Source: Harmothoe impar (lineage: Eukaryota > Annelida > Polychaeta > Phyllodocida > Polynoidae). From it: 64,000 bases of DNA. A program made the position numbers and the translations under genes. This document shows, in pieces, positions 1-12,300 of this stretch (position 1 is the first letter of the stretch; the number at the start of each line of letters is the position of its first letter). Below the pieces are notes generated by a model. That model worked only from the letters and a program-made list of their open reading frames with translations, was not told the DNA's origin and made no database searches. The stretch covers positions 30,867,004 through 30,931,003 of the forward strand of contig OX381710.1 in NCBI GenBank assembly GCA_947462335.1. The letters run 5' to 3'.

Positions 1-111
1 TGCTAAGTACCCCTACTGATGATGTGGATTTTGCTAAAATTTGGATGATTGGACCTTCTGCCAGTGAGTGGCCATGCAGGCATGGGTGGCACACTGTCTA
101 AATATTGATTT

Positions 112-715
112 CGCTTCCACGCCATAAGAGATATAGTCTTAGGACCTTTACCAGTGTAAGCAGGACACTTCAGGCGTCATTTTGAGGTATTACAAGTGGG
201 GGTAAACCTATTGAAAGTATTTTTAAAATAAAAAATAAGAATTTTTAGTGACTTTCTGTCACTTTTTCGAAGTGCTATATACACATATTTGGGGTCATTT
301 GAAAGGTATTTTTCTGCTCTATCAGATTTACTAACTACCTAGTTCATACACTTTATGGCGTAAGAGCGAAAGTAGAATAACTCTCCCAACCCCCTTCAGC
401 TCTGTAATTGACACTGCTTTCACTTCCACACCATAAGAGATACTGTCTTAGGTATTTTATCAGTGCAAGCAGGACACTTCAGGCGTCATTTTGAGGTATT
501 ACAAGGAGGGGTATGCCTACTGTAAGTATTTTTTAGATAAATAAATATGCATTTTTGGGCAATTTCCGGCTATTTTGGGCAATTTTTCAAAATGTTAGAC
601 ACACATATTTGGGTTTATTTGAAAGGTATTTCTTTGCTCTTTGAGATGCACTAATTACCTAGTTGACACGCTCAACGGCATAAGAGCGAGAGTAGAAAAA
701 AGATCCGAGCCCCTG
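112..715. repeat. Two diverged tandem copies of a ~310-bp unit
   Basis: The copies run from about 112 to 420 and 421 to 715. Matching landmarks are CTTCCAC-x-CCATAAGAGATA (113/422), AGCAGGACACTTCAGGCGTC in both, and TAAGAGCGA-x-AGTAGAA (361/681). Noncoding; the offset is 309-320 bp. Confidence 0.8.
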
Positions 716-775
716 CATCTGAAGGCACATGTCCTCACATATTGGCTATACATAGGTTAATTAACATGTAATATT

Positions 776-907
776 TAACCAATAATAGATGGATAACAGG
801 CACACGAGGGCCTATATGCGTGTATAACGCCCGAGGTGCGAAGCACCGAGGGCGTTATACACGTATATAGGCCCGAGTGTGCCTGTTATCCATCTATTAT
901 TAGGTTT
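776..907. repeat. Near-perfect 121-bp palindrome (foldback)
   Basis: The arms meet at about 841 around GGTGCGAAGCACC. The outer ends are AATAATAGATGGATAACAGG (781) and its complement ending at 901. It could form a long DNA or RNA hairpin with only a few mismatches. No TIR-flanked body remains, so it may be a solo foldback element. Confidence 0.9.
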
Positions 908-1151
908 ATTATACGATTTTTCCATTCAAATGTCCTTATTTACCTGTAATTCGTCCTAATTTGGCCATTTTGAAGGATATTTACATGGACTATATCGAGC
1001 AAGGAGGGTGCCATGTTGGTTTTGACATCCCACCAACCTGCTCGCTGATTGGTGGAGTTAAAACGGGACAGCCAATGAGAGGACGCGATACAAAAAGTCT
1101 TTGGCACCTGAGCGCGGGGGGCATTCGTTAGATAGACTGGAACCCAACCTG

Positions 1152-1247
1152 CGTTTCCCCTCCTTTGAACCACTGCCAGAAATGAATGGGCTCTAGAGTG
1201 TTCGCCTCACACACCGGAGATCCCCGGATCGAATCCGGTTGGAAACG
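1152..1247 (+). repeat. tRNA-Val(CAC)-derived sequence
   Basis: GTTCGCCTCACAC (anticodon CAC at 1208-1210) and CCCCGGATCGAATCCGG (T arm and B box) match eukaryotic tRNA-Val. GTTTCC at 1152 could pair with GGAAAC at 1241-1246 as the acceptor stem. The D-arm region is replaced by an insertion, so it is a pseudogene or SINE head rather than a working tRNA. Confidence 0.6.
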
Positions 1248-1479
1248 TACCATTTCTTAAGTGCCTATATTTATGTGAAAAAAAAACCCTAGAATTATTT
1301 TAACGAATAGATAAGTAAAGTCCAACTACTACCTTTATAGTAAAAAAAGAATTATAAAAATTTTTTGATTTTAGGAGAAGTTATGACAAAAAGTGTAAAA
1401 ATTGCTGTATCTCTGTTAATATAAGAGCTAGAGGGCTGGGAATGTGTCTGTAGACTTCTTGTTTTACCCCCTTATTCTG

Positions 1480-1557
1480 TATGGACGGCACGGTTAAGTG
1501 GATAGGGCGTCGGACTCGTAGTCTTGCGGCCCCGGGTTCGATCCCACGACGAAACGT
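1480..1557 (+). repeat. tRNA-like (Arg-like) sequence with A and B boxes
   Basis: TTAAGTGGATAGGGCGTCGG resembles the D-arm/A box of tRNA-Arg, and GGGTTCGATCCC is a good B box. The anticodon arm and acceptor stem do not pair well. It ends in GAAACGTA, as does the Val-like copy 300 bp upstream. Probably a SINE-type pseudogene. Confidence 0.45.
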
Positions 1558-3274
1558 AGGATTTTAATTCTAAATATTCCCCTCAATCGTGCTGTTATCG
1601 TGTGATAACAGAACTGAGTTATCCACAAAAAGCACCATCAGAGCCCCAATCGTATAATAATGATAGATATGACCCCTCAGGACACTCATACTTGATATTC
1701 CATACAAGAAAATTCAATTCACATTTGTATACCAATTTCAAACCCATTTGTACCCAGCATAGAAAACCATAATATCAGCATTTGTAAGAACCAAGGGGAA
1801 ATCTGACATATTAGGGAAATGAGACACTACCAAACTTGCAATATTTTGCACATCTTTGTGCAAAATCCATGACTTCCCTGTAATATATCACACTTTTGAG
1901 GGCCTGCAAAAAGAAAACTTGAAGTTTGAATTGATTGAGTCTTCACTCAAATAAGGGGATATATGCTGTGATCAGGATCCAATCCGTTTACACAGCTATT
2001 CCTTTCCCCAGATATTACAGAATGCATTTCATATGCATGCATAATGAGCTTGGGCAGAAGGAAGTCCAGATCTCATTATGGCACTTTCAAATGGCTGTCA
2101 AATCCAAACCGTTTAACCGATCTGTATCATGTAAAGTTTGTTTTTATTCTTTTAACATGGTCTGTCCATCTGACCCGTTTCCACATGTGCAACAATAATA
2201 TCTGGAAATGACCTGGGATACCTACTTCTAGCATACCTCCCAGTTCTAAGTGGCGCTCAGACCTTATTATTAGTGTTGCCATTCCTTACTACTTCCTTTA
2301 CAACTATTAGTCAATCCTTAACCGCTCAAGAGCGACATTATGCCTTAAGCTCCATGGCCATTTGTCGTCATGATGCAACAACGCAGCGCCAGTAACTCCG
2401 CTACTGCATTGATGTATCATGCCGACCCTTGGTATGATGCATAATGTAGGCCTCGCTAGTGCTGCAGTCATGTATGGTGGTGACAAAAAGGCATAGTTTA
2501 TTAAGCACTATGCTGCACTGGAAGGGTCAACTAATCACAATGCACAGCTCTATGGGATAATATAAATTGTAACCCGTTACATGATATATGTACATATATA
2601 GTTTGGGTAACAGTAAGGCAAATAGATAAAGAACCTGACACACTGGTTAAGAAACCCAGAACAAATGGTTGCAACACGACAGTGGTTGTATGCGGCAATT
2701 GTTTTGCACTACATAATTGAAGACAGTACTTAAATCAGGGTTCCCAAGAAACGTTCAGACTGAAATTCCATGACATTCCATGACAAATATCACAATTTTC
2801 CATGCCATTTGTAAGATTCTTTTTTTTTCATTTCCCATGGCATTCCACTACACACGGCCATTTAAATTTTATTTTTATTTTTATATATATATGTATATAT
2901 ATTTTTACAAAATTCCATAACATTCAGTGACTTTTCAGACAGCTTTCAAATTCAATGACATTCCATGACACGTGGGAACCCTGTTAAATGATCCTACGTC
3001 TATCACAAAACGAGTGTCATGTGTTGCAACATTTCCTGTGATTAGGAAATCACAACTGCAGCTACATAAATTCTATCGCTATGACATTTACTGACTCCTG
3101 ACAAATGGCACGATGAAGGCATATGTTGAAGTCACTGAGACAAGTCTAACCCTTTACCCTTCTGGAATACCTACAACGCACACCCCTGGTGACGGCTAAC
3201 AAGGATAAGGCACTAACTAAAATAATAAAACCCAAAAAAACACCAACCAACATCTCTTTATCATGTTGTAACAG

Positions 3275-3340
3275 GGGAAGTCTTTAGTCAAAGGAGGCGA
3301 GAAATTGCTAGACGGAAGCCTAGACATGATAGAGCACACG
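3275..3340 (+). CDS. FAM114A: FAM114A exon, possible duplicate of the next exon's start
   Basis: This 66-bp phase 0-0 exon lies between a TTGTAACAG acceptor and a GTAAAA donor. Its 22 residues start GKSLVKGGEKLLDGSL. The following exon starts GKSLKSGSEKVIGGGL, so the two look like an internal duplication. It can be skipped without changing the frame. It is short and its donor is only fair, so membership in the mature mRNA is likely but not certain. Confidence 0.6.
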
Positions 3341-6300
3341 GTAAAATTGTGTTTTGAAAGCTTTACTTCGGGGCTTTCAAGCAGTGTCTTTTATTTTCTA
3401 CATGGATTACATTTACCTTTATTTATTTAACCGGTGGAGCATTTGCTTTGAATAATACAAATTCCTTTAGTTTATGGTCTTGAGTTATTTTAACTATATT
3501 TTGAAATCGTTTAAGCGTCTGGTGTTAATTTTCCTCCCAGTTGGAATACTTTGTTCATCTTATGTTAAACCGACTTATTTTAGATATTTTTTCTTCAGCT
3601 CTTTTCAGTTTTAGTCTACCATTCATAAAGAAAAGCAATATGTTTCGCATGCACATTTGAAATGGATATATAAATATGGTATTCTCAGGGGAAAAAACAA
3701 CAACTCAGCTTTTAAAGATCACATAGTAACATTCTATATGTATTTAACAGGGCAAGTCATTGAAGAGTGGCAGTGAGAAGGTGATTGGAGGCGGACTCAC
3801 CGTCCTCGAGACGATCGGTAAGAAGACCTACGATGTGATCGCGGAAGGCGATCACGGAGTGAAGGAAGCGATTCGCAACCGGCCTAACCTTTCACAGGTA
3901 ATGACTTACGTGTAACTAAACAATTTATATGCGGGTGAGCCAGAAAATTGAGCTGGCAGAATAAAATAAAAGTTCCCAAAATAGATTGAAATAGATTAAA
4001 ATGTAATTATTCATATTGTTCTACTATTGTAACTCAAAATACACTTTGATAGTAACTTGACTGTCTCTCTTTATAATTAGATGCTTCGTGATGCTAAAAA
4101 GAAGGCAGAGGAGAAGTCCACCCAAGACGCTGAGTTTGAGGAGGTCCGCAAGGCTCATTTCGGAATGTTATTTGATGACTACAACGGTATGTATATAATT
4201 GAATACATTTACACACAATTGTCATAACTTTGAAACTTCAATATCTCAATTTAGCAGTTTTATTAAAATCAATGAAGTCTGATAATCACATGATTAAATA
4301 CAACTTCTTGCAGCAATGAACAAAACTTTATATCTTTAAAATGGTGATACTAGCCGTGTAAAACAAATTTTCAATCTTTCATATTCTTTGTACACTTTTA
4401 ATCGTATTTTCTTTTAATTTTTAGGATTAGTTCACCTTGAGGCTCTGGAGGCTGTAGCCAACCAGTGCGAGAGCCGCGTCCAGAATATGCTGACCGTGCT
4501 GGATGGGGATCAGCTCGAGGCCTCCAAACATGAACTTATTATCATGAAGGAGATCTTCCAGATCGAGGAATTTTCAGATGACGAGGCCGAGGAGCCGAAA
4601 GGTACTGAACCTCTTAACATTTACATCAATTTGGATATGAAAGGGGTCAAATATGATGAAGTTTACAATATATATATGATATATGATTGACATCAAATGA
4701 TCGTTTTTGAGTGTTGTTGGGAGGGGGGGGGACTTAAATGATTTTATTTAGCGTTTAATATCTATTTAATTCTTCCTCTTTCGCTGGGATGTCTGTAATA
4801 CTTGGCTTATTCCCTATGATAACCATATTCCTCTCCACTTTTATTCCCACCCGATTTTAGAATAGACTGACCACTTAATGCAGAAAATGCAAAGTGGAGT
4901 AGTATAGTTATTGTAGTCAAGACACTTAGTGTGGGAATTATAATAGAATGCAGCGTGGGAGTTGTATTGGGGAATGAGACAAACGTTGTGTAATCGTGCA
5001 TATGCTAATACTATTAGTAATAGGGGATTACTGGTGATTGTCAACAGTGGCGTTATCTGACTACTGGGCAATTGCATATTGGAGCTGTTGGTGGTGACTC
5101 CCTGTCAGACAAGATCTGTGCCTACCCATCAGCATATTACGAATCAATGTTACTCCATTCCTTCATAAGAACATCATTTAGATAGACTAGGATATACCGG
5201 TAATTCTACTTCTCAATGGATCGAGCCCACAATTATTGGTAAACTTTTTGAATAGGGTATATAGAGTGTACTCATTCCTTAGTTTGAAAAAAAGAACACT
5301 GTTCTGTGATGAAAGTGACAATGGCCCTTCGAAGTGTTTTTATGTGTTCAATCATATGAAAAACATGAAGAGTTGATTTGAAATGTCATGGGGCAAAAAA
5401 TATTTTGTTACATCCATGACGAAGAAACCAAATTAATGCGCACCCAGTAATGCGACATGTAATATTTGAGCGTGACATGTAATATTTGAGCCAGTTTTAG
5501 ACATACGCATTTGAATAAGAAAAATTGGCTGAAACCCAGGTATCATGGTACATGCATTACGATGGTAAATGTAATACCATGAGTACAAAACCCATTGGAC
5601 AGTCGATAAATATGTATACTTAATTCCATGAGCCTGTCACTCATCGCATCGCATTGTACAGACGTACTAGGGAATCCTCTTGGCAGCGACGTGCGAGTAA
5701 CAGGCATATGGTGTTGTTTTATTGATCGATCCTACCCCATCCCATACCAAGTCAAGGTGAAGCCAGTCGATGCTGGTGTAACAGCTGCTATAGAACATAC
5801 CCAGACACAGTGCAGGTTATTTACATGTAGTTGTCAAAATTGCCCAAGTGGGCATTTTAAGAGCACATAGTGCATAATTATACAATATGTTTTAAATAAT
5901 CTACAGTTTGTGATACTATATACATACTTATATGGCCTTTATTGATACGATTCTCAAGGGTTAGACATGGTATAGCCTAATTAGTAACAGTATGGGAAGA
6001 GTTATGGGACCTTGGAGGGTGTGGGGCCTGTGTTCAGGTTGTAAGAGCGAGACATGGTATAGCTCAGTTTGTATGATCAGAACTGTGAGACCCTGGAGGC
6101 TGGACCCGGTTATGAAGATTAGACACGGTATAACCTGGCTATTATGGTCAGACCTGTAGGGACCCTAGAAGGTGTAGCTGCTGTGACCATATTATAGAGT
6201 AAATATAATGGGATGAAAGTCTTCAGGGATTTTGAAGTCCCAAGGCCCTATACATTCATACAAAAATCCTGGTTTTTGGGCCAATAATGGACCATTTCAG

Positions 6301-9300
6301 GGGTTTTCATGCTCTGTGACTTTCATCACTGATTATTATTAGACATTGTATAGTCTGGCTAGTATAAGTAGACTGGTAGGGACCAGAGAATAGCCATAGG
6401 GAGTTTGAGCAGGTTATAATGATAAGACACAGTATAGCCTGATTAGTATGGTCAGACATGTTGGGACCCTGAAGGGGGTAGGGGCTGTGACCAGTTTATA
6501 AAGATCAGACACGATATAGTCTGTTTAGTATGGTCAGACGTGTAGGGACTCTGGAGGGTGTAGGGGGCTATACCATATCCGGTAGATATGGTATAGCCTG
6601 ATTAGTATTGTCAGACCCATGGGGACCCTGGAGGGTGTGTTAGCGGTGCCCAGGTTGTTGTTAATCTAGCCATCCCTGTCAGGGGAGGCAGTTGTTAATC
6701 AGATTAGAGGTTAGCTCACGCACGGCCAGGTTACATCACTGGGAGGAGCTTGGGCTGCCAACTGGGGCTGAATAATCAATAACTGAGCTGCTCCTTCACC
6801 TTACAGTGGATGAGGACCATGAATTTGAGCAACTCGCTACCGAGCATGTCGGCAATCTTGGACTGAGTGTAACTGCAACAAGATTAGTAGAGGTGTGTAT
6901 GATATACAATGTGTGTTAAATGCGGAAATAAACCATTTTAAATTTTAATAGTGTGTTATTGTGTATGAAGGGGAAAACAGGATTGATCATTTCAGTGAGA
7001 AATACCGAATTCGTATACAATTTTAAACAAAATATTACTCATGTTTGAGTGTTAAAAAAAACAAAATATCGTGATATTAAATGCATACTATCCTAGCCGT
7101 ATTATTCGTTCTCTTTGAATATTAACAGTATTGATGGATCTATTTTAGGCGCACCACAAGTCAAGACTTTGGCTGAAGGACTGTTCTGATGAACAGCAAC
7201 AGGGCGTACGGATTAATGCGAAGGTATGTAGCGATTACATATTCACTGATACAAGAGTTATAACTTGAGACATACCTATATTAGGGTATCACCAGTTTTA
7301 GGCGAAATCTTCTAATGTGGATAATTATATTGGTAATCAACTTGTAGATAATGCATATGGTTGGAGAAACATAAATAATTGACACAAAATTACTAGTCAA
7401 CCAGTGCATTTTTAACATAAAAACAAACAAAAAGCCATCAAATGTATAAAAGAAAAGATCACTTTGACACCCAACCTATTTACGAGAGTAGTCTTTCATA
7501 GAATTTTGATGTATGTTTTCCCAAGAAAATATAGAAAGAAAAATCCAGGTCAGTAGAGGAGCAGTCGATTTTATAAATAATATGAAATCAACTTTATGTC
7601 GTAATAAATACGTGTAGAATTTCCTTCCCCAGAATGAATAAATGAGATGATGAGATTGAGAGGAAAACTGTATCACAGGAAGTTAACAGGAATTCGGACA
7701 AAAGTAGATTTTAACACACAATTTGTATAGACACATGCTTTCTTTTCACATATCAAAACGAGAGGTTGTAGACCTTATACCAATGTATGTAAAACCATCA
7801 ATTCCTAAAAATAAATATCGTATATTGACACTATCCATCTAATCCCCACGTCCACCGGATTATCAGGCAGGGGTAGGACGCTTCTCTTGTAGATTGTATG
7901 GTTTAATTTGCTCCCCTTCCGTCAGTAGTGAATCATTTTTCCCCGAAGATATTCACTCTCGTTCTTATTAATGTAGGAAGGTACCGGTATGGTCTCACAT
8001 TAGTGGTCGATTACTTACGATGATAACAGAACCACCATTAGTTTTAAAATATATTTTACTTCTTTTTAGATTAACTTGATTGTAGCATGTCCTACATTAA
8101 TTAACATATTTTTTCGTGTATGACATCTAAATATTTTAGATTAAATATTTGTCTTAAATGTACTTCTAAGCCCCTATCTCCTTTTCTACAAGGCAACATT
8201 ATCAGTGGTTTCTTTTCGTGTATGAAGGTTCTGGGTTTACCTGAATTCGGTTGTTTCGGTGACAGCAATTTGTATCTTTTTAAATATCTCTTATAACCTT
8301 TATAAAATTGAATGGAGATAGAATTATAGAACCAGTGTGGTGATTTACTGTTAGCTCACCTGTCCCGTGATATAACAACACACACACGTTCCAAATGCAT
8401 AAAAGGGAGGTTGAAACAGATAATGACAGATAAGACTATGAATAAAGCAGCGGCAAATAAAGCAAACAGTTTGTGGATTTTGCTGCAGTATAATTAATGG
8501 TAGAACGGGTGACCCACCATGATCATGGACACAGCACTGTGTTACACTTAATTTACTTGGAGTTATAAAACTTTCATTGGTGAGTTATTATAAAATACCA
8601 TATTGAAACATCCCTTCATCTTGCTACTCTAATGAAATTGTAGTTACTGTAGTTATCCGTACACCACACATAGGCTACACCCTCATACAACAAATGGCCC
8701 TCACCCCACCCTTCTTATGTGCCTGTACACAAATCTTGTGTCTCTCCCTCTCTTTAGGCTTGTCAAAGCCTGGCCATGTATGATGGCCTCAAAAAGCGCA
8801 ACGTTGCCCAGGTGAGTAGTGAGATCCTACCATGTCAGCTGTTTGTGTGGAGCCGCATGGTCCCTTAAGGCCCAGCCACACTACCATGTTTTGCTCTGAC
8901 CCGATTGGACTCAATCCGACTGTCGGCCGACTGTCGAGCTATTGTGCGGTCGGGTTGGGTCTCATTGAGTCGTCACCGAGAGAAAATTACAGGTGTGGTG
9001 ATCCCCTTTAAGGCACCAACTGGAGGTAGTGGGACCCAGCCACCTACCTCTGGGAACCTTGTGCCATAGTCTTAGCCAAGTGTATTATGTAGATCTATTT
9101 GTGAAACTACTGCAAGTGCTGTGTATACAGTGAACATAGTATGCTACATGTAGGTAGCGTGTATGTGAGTGTCCAAACAACTGTCTCATGGTCTAAATTG
9201 GAAAACGCCCATGATGCAATTGTCAATTTTTGTCATAGTGTTCCTCAAAATCTTCCATGTCAATCGGTTTTCAGGATTTTTATGAATAATAGCTTATATG

Positions 9301-12300
9301 TATCTATATATATAGTCACTTGAAAATATAAAAGAGCAAACATCTGAAATTGGTTGGATTGAATTGATAACAGTAATAACACATGCTTGGCTGGCGGGAG
9401 ACCGAAATTGACATATATATTTGTAGAATAAAAAAGTAAATCTAATCATATGCTAGAGCTTTTCAAGATCCATTTTATCTTGTTTAATTTGCTGTATTGT
9501 ATCATGCATTGGCTTCACTGGTATATTATTGCATACAATTTCCACTCACAAGAAATGACAATATTAGTTTGGGTGGCATGTCTGCCGAGTGCAGCTTCCT
9601 CTATCGGTTTATTATCTCACCATACACGCCTCTACCTAGTCTCTGATTCAGGACCCACCACACTACCTTTTATAACTTTTGATACCAGCAGATTATAGGG
9701 TGAAATTTCAAAAAGGCTATATCATGAGGTTTTTAATAAATAAAGTAATTAATTAACGCACAGTGATAGGCAGCTTCCTTATCTATAAGTCCGTTTCCCT
9801 ATTCCCATGTTGACACCTTAGAGATGTACCGTAGGATTGCTGTGAGTTTTAGATATCACTGTACTGTACTTTCCACTCCATGTAAGACATGCTTAATACT
9901 GTGGGTCGAAGTGGGGTCTCTTATGCCCTAAAGTTCACTTGACGCAATATTGGAGAACGTAAAGGGAATATTATGTGACACATATTGCACCTAGGGTAGG
10001 GATTTTCCTTAAATAAGCCTCTTTGTTAGAAGCTTGCCACAGGCCTACTAGCGCCTTTCCTGTAAAAGATAATCCCCCAAAAAACTCGAAGCAACAACCC
10101 TAAAAAGTGAACTAAATGAACACCAATTCCCACATAAAACATGGGTTCATTGCACCTGAACTATAATGCTAATGGGTCCTGCATGGCACTATGGTGAACT
10201 TGAATAACACATGATACCAATAAGAACCTCACAGTCACACCAAGTCTGACGCTAAACCATATAGAACTTTGAGAGACCTCACAATTCACACTTAGCGGTA
10301 ATTGTATCTATTCCCAAGCTCTGCGCCTTAATTCTGTTACACCCCTCCTACATATTCCACCCAGAGTCATTTAAATAGGTTACCATCGTTGTTGTTGTTA
10401 CTGTTATAGACATTGACTGCATGAGGATGTGTTGTTCATGACTAGATAGTATATTTGTGTTTGTGTTCCAAAATAGGAATTAGGAATTCATCTTGGGTAT
10501 GCCGTCGACATTTATTTGAGATTTGTATCATGAATAGACTTGAACGTTGTGTCATGAGTAAATGCAGGTATTCGGTAAATATCGGAAATATAAAGTAGAA
10601 ATTCTGTCTAAAGCTAACACCCTCTCATTTCCACCCAAAGTTAATACGTTACAGACATGTAATCGGTATTAAAACAGTCCAGTTTCCCAAATAATGTAAT
10701 TTATTCACCCTTTATCAAGTTAAAAAAACAGCATAGTATATTTACGTTACCTTTGATGTAATGGCCCCTTTCCCTTGATTTATGTCACAGGAGATTCACC
10801 AGATGGCGATCCAGTCGTTGGCCGAGCTGACGGCGGTTAGTGTGGAGCAGTTCCACAAGGTGGCGCAGCAGCTGCTTCTCAGACAAGAAGGCCCTTACAG
10901 CGTGTTCAAATCCAAGGCAACCTGCCTCTTCAAGTAAGTCACTCTTTTAGGCTGTGCTTTGTCTTGTGTTTGTTTTTGTATGGTCTCAGGCCCTTCACTA
11001 TTCCAGTTGGGATTAAGGTTCCCACTGCAAAGAATGTTACAAAATTGTGTGTGTTGGGCCGGGGGATGGGCAGCACCTTGCATCTCTGTTAATTTCTATA
11101 CTAGTCTGTAGAATCCTGCTGTGTTTGTTCCTTTGATATAACTAATATGATATCTTACTTTTGGTCCATAGCGTCATAGTTAATTAGAAATCAATTAGTT
11201 GCTGGTTAGTGGCTACAGACTAAAAATAATCAAGTTGTTCCTTTCTTCCAGCCTCGTGAGAGTTATTGGCAAAGAGGTGGATATCGTCGCAGTACAGTTT
11301 ACGCACAGGCTTAATAAGGCCGCAGTAAGTAACAAAGACAAAATCATTAGTCATTAGGATAAAACAAAGTTGTGACTATAATTCACTGAATAAATTTATA
11401 GCTGGTTGCCGGCCATCGAAGTAGTATCAACAGGAATGCGCGCCACAGGCATGCGACAGTAGCGCACAGACTCACGCGGCAGTCGTAACACGTGTCTGAT
11501 TTCCCGCTTAATATTTCAATGATGTTCATGTATGAGGAACACCATTTATATTATTATATAAGACTATATTGCAGTAACTATATTTTGATATAATAAGCGT
11601 GGTCATGACAAGTAACGATTTTGCTTCCAGGAGGACGCAGAGGAACCAGACTCTGTCAACCCATTCATCACCAATGTGTATCTTGAGGTAAGAAAATTAC
11701 AGACATTCCTGTCTATGTATCTTAGGTTGTGACATAGAAGACTTTGAAATGTTGGAAAGTATTCAATACAGGGTATTCTAAAGACAACAAGGCACTACAT
11801 GTGTGACTTCTTTTTCACAATATAGACTTTTCATATTCGTTGAAACATGTACCATCAGTCCCTTCACAGTCGCTGGTGGCAACCTTTTATCCAACAAAGG
11901 AATGCTACTTTTATTTATTTACTGATTTTTGCCTGTTTAGAAACAAAAGGCAGCAGTGAGTATACAATAGCCAATGTTGAGGTTAACTTTCACAGCTCCT
12001 AGAACTGTGAACTAACTAATACTGCTGTGTGGAAGGCATGGACATTGCCCTTGCTTTACACTGACTTCAAGGTGTGCCTGGTAATCTGTTTTGCCCCCTC
12101 TTGCTGCCAGATTGGGTTTGCACCATGTCATGTTCTCTAAACTGCATGTTATGCAAGCTGAGATCTATGATATCTTACTATAAGAATCTTATAGAGAAAA
12201 ATGCTATTACCAGATTGAGCAATAAGAAAATTAGCATTGATTTTAGACAAGAATCTCTGTAGAGATTTGTAGAAATGACTTTGCTATGTTCAAGCTTCAA

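Noticed and set aside
1152..1557. Two functional tRNA genes
   Set aside because: D-arm insertion in one and poor anticodon and acceptor pairing in the other; both better explained as SINE-type relics.
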